Of a stretch of DNA of 49,892 bases, positions 47,901 to 49,892 are shown one piece after another (positions within the stretch are counted from its first letter, which is position 1; each line of letters opens with the position of its first letter). The stretch comes from Nemertoderma westbladi (lineage: Eukaryota > Xenacoelomorpha > Nemertodermatida > Nemertodermatidae). Location of the stretch: positions 1-49,892 of the forward strand of contig JAUCBJ010003190.1 in NCBI GenBank assembly GCA_032718475.1. Direction: 5' to 3'. A program made the translations under genes and the position numbers. A model generated the notes under the pieces. That model was not told the origin of the DNA. It worked only from the letters and a program-made list of their open reading frames with translations, and did no database searches.

Positions 47901-49382
47901 AGAACATACTAACTAGTAATTACAAATGTGTATGCTAGAGCATACTAACTAGTACTAACTAGTAATTACAAATGTGTATGCTAGAACATACTAACTAGTA
48001 ATTACAAATGTGTATGCTAGAGCATACTAACTAGTACTAACTAGTAATTACAAATGTGTATGCTAGAGCATACTAACTAGTACTAACTAGTAACTACAAA
48101 TGTGTATGCTAGAACATACTAACTAGTAATTACAAATGTGTATGCTAGAACATACTAACTAGTACTAACAAGTAACTACAAATGTGTATGCTAGAACATA
48201 CTAACTAGTACTAACTAGTAACTACAAATGTGTATGCTAGAGCATACTAACTAGTACTAACTAGTAACTACAAATGTGTATGCTAGAACATACTAACTAG
48301 TACTAACTATTAACTACAAATGTGTATGTTAGAACATACTAACTAGTAACTACAAATGTGTATGCTAGAACATACTAACTAGTACTAACTAGTAATTACA
48401 AATGTGTATGCTAGAACATACTAACTAGTACTAACTAGTAACTACAAATGTGTATGCTAGAGCATACTAACTAGTACTAACTAGTAACTACAAATGTGTA
48501 TGCTAGAACATACTAACTAGTACTAACTAGTAACTACAAATGTGTATGCTAGAGCATACTAACTAGTACTAACTAGTAACTACAAATGTGTATGCTAGAA
48601 CATACTAACTAGTAACTACAAATGTGTATGCTAGAACATACTAACTAGTACTAACTAGTAACTACAAATGTGTATGCTAGAACATACTAACTAGTAATTA
48701 CAAATGTGTATGCTAGAACATACTAACTAGTACTAACTAGTAACTACAAATGTGTATGCTAGAACATACTAACTAGTAATTACAAATGTGTATGCTAGAG
48801 CATACTAACTAGTACTAACTAGTAATTACAAATGTGTATGCTAGAACATACTAACTAGTAACTACAAATGTGTATGCTAGAACATACTAACTAGTACTAA
48901 CTAGTAACTACAAATGTGTATGCTAGAACATACTAACTAGTAATTACAAATGTGTATGCTAGAACATACTAACTAGTACTAACTAGTAACTACAAATGTG
49001 TATGCTAGAACATACTAACTAGTAATTACAAATGTGTATGCTAGAGCATACTAACTAGTACTAACTAGTAATTACAAATGTGTATGCTAGAACATACTAA
49101 CTAGTACTAACTAGTAACTACAAATGTGTATGCTAGAACATACTAACTAGTAATTACAAATGTGTATGCTAGAGCATACTAACTAGTACTAACTAGTAAT
49201 TACAAATGTGTATGCTAGAACATACTAACTAGTACTAACTAGTAACTACAAATGTGTATGCTAGAACATACTAACTAGTACTAACTAGTAACTACAAATG
49301 TGTATGCTAGAACATACTAACTAGTAACTACAAATGTGTATGCTAGAACATACTAACTAGTACTAACTAGTAACTACAAATG

Positions 49383-49892
49383 CACTCAATTTTGGGATCT
49401 AAATACATTTGTGTTGTTTCTTAAAACAACAATGTTTTAAAAAACAACAGTGTTGTTTCTTAGTTGGTAATTGGAAATTGAAACCACATCCCCGATCAGG
49501 TCTCCAATCCGAGACAACTTCCTACACTTCTTCGATTTGTTATTCTCTTGATTTTGCGTAGAATAAGATCGATGTGACAAAAAAGTTATAATCTGGAATG
49601 TCACTGGTTATTATGATTGCTTTGTTTCTGCCAACCGAACCACTGACCGTTGGCCTAGGTCCACCTGACGCCATGATATGATATTCAAATATTTTATACA
49701 GAAATCAAGTAGAAAACAAGCAGTAGTCCTACATAAAGAAGCGATAAAAGGTCTATAATTTTCACTTTTCTAAATCTGCCCTTCTAATTGTGGTTTTCTA
49801 AACAAATTTATATTTTCTAAATTTTTTCAAACCTTAGAAACTAAGCACAACTTTGAAAATAACCGCTGCCCCTGCCTTCTTCTGATGACAAC
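49383..49892. other. Right flank of the satellite
   Basis: AT-rich with no gene. Two small inverted repeats sit next to the array: TGTTGTTT-CTTA-AAACAACA (49412-49431) and AAACAAC-AGT-GTTGTTT (49442-49458). At 49814-49842 TTCTAAATTTTTTCAAAC...TTAGAAA resembles the left flank at 19740-19775 in the same orientation. Confidence 0.7.

Larger units (their letters stand above)
19909..49382. repeat. Satellite array of 46-bp and 36-bp units (about 29.5 kb)
   Basis: About 700 head-to-tail units in one orientation, with both edges visible. A unit begins TATGCTAGAACATA, then has the 10-mer CTAACTAGTA either twice (46-bp long unit, L) or once (36-bp short unit, S), and ends ACTACAAATGTG. I saw no unit with three 10-mers. 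Recurrent variants are GAGCATAC for GAACATAC, TGTTAG for TGCTAG, AATTAC for AACTAC, AACAAG for AACTAG and ACTATT for ACTAGT; rare ones are CTAGGACA, CTTACTAG, ACTCTAAC and AAGTAG. Composition is about 30% GC with no CpG in the common units. Frequent TAA and TAG leave no open frame. It is not CRISPR, because there are no unique spacers, and not telomeric repeat. Function is unknown; a structural, pericentromeric or simply expanded minisatellite nature is possible. Confidence 0.98.

Noticed and set aside
19909-49382. CRISPR-like or telomeric array
   Set aside because: Units abut without unique spacers, and the sequence is not a known telomere repeat; the host is an animal.

Overview
This is animal nuclear DNA. 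It carries a Piezo mechanosensitive channel, a mitochondrial pyruvate dehydrogenase kinase (PDK), the last exon of the augmin subunit HAUS4 and the mitochondrial exonuclease MGME1, with GT-AG splicing and several retroelements. Intergenic DNA is AT-rich, and AGGCCTA words recur around 7446, 14460, 17360 and 17597, which I associate loosely with echinoderms and other marine invertebrates. I cannot name the species.

Layout. 1-4556 (+): 3' part of a Piezo gene, open as one uninterrupted reading frame and cut off by the left edge of the window. 4557-6650: non-coding, with a 137-bp tRNA-derived SINE flanked by 14-bp target-site duplications. 6650-13430 (+): a decayed non-LTR (LINE) retrotransposon, split by a nearly intact Copia-type LTR retrotransposon (7400-12413, minus strand) with 266-bp LTRs that differ at one base and a 5-bp target duplication GATGG. 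13431-14180: a dense cluster of palindromes and short tandem repeats built on AGCCTAGGCT. 15550-16851 (-): an intronless PDK gene. 17741-17921 (+): terminal coding exon of HAUS4, whose upstream exons I cannot find. 18092-19446 (+): MGME1 in two exons. 19909-49382: one continuous satellite array of about 29.5 kb, roughly 60% of the window, with both edges visible. 49383-49892: AT-rich flank.

The host genes do not form a functional unit. PDK and MGME1 are both mitochondrial, but they lie on opposite strands with a HAUS4 exon between them, so their proximity may be chance.

The most unusual feature is the satellite. It uses two unit lengths, 46 and 36 bp, that differ by one copy of a 10-mer, CTAACTAGTA. 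Each unit carries an inverted repeat GTATGY-TAGA-RCATAC. The majority unit has a C-A mismatch at the top of the stem. The two commonest variants at that pair, C-G and T-A, each restore pairing, and I did not see the T-G combination. The array also shows higher-order repeats, linked variant haplotypes, an approximately 3.3-kb internal tandem duplication and no CpG in the common unit types.
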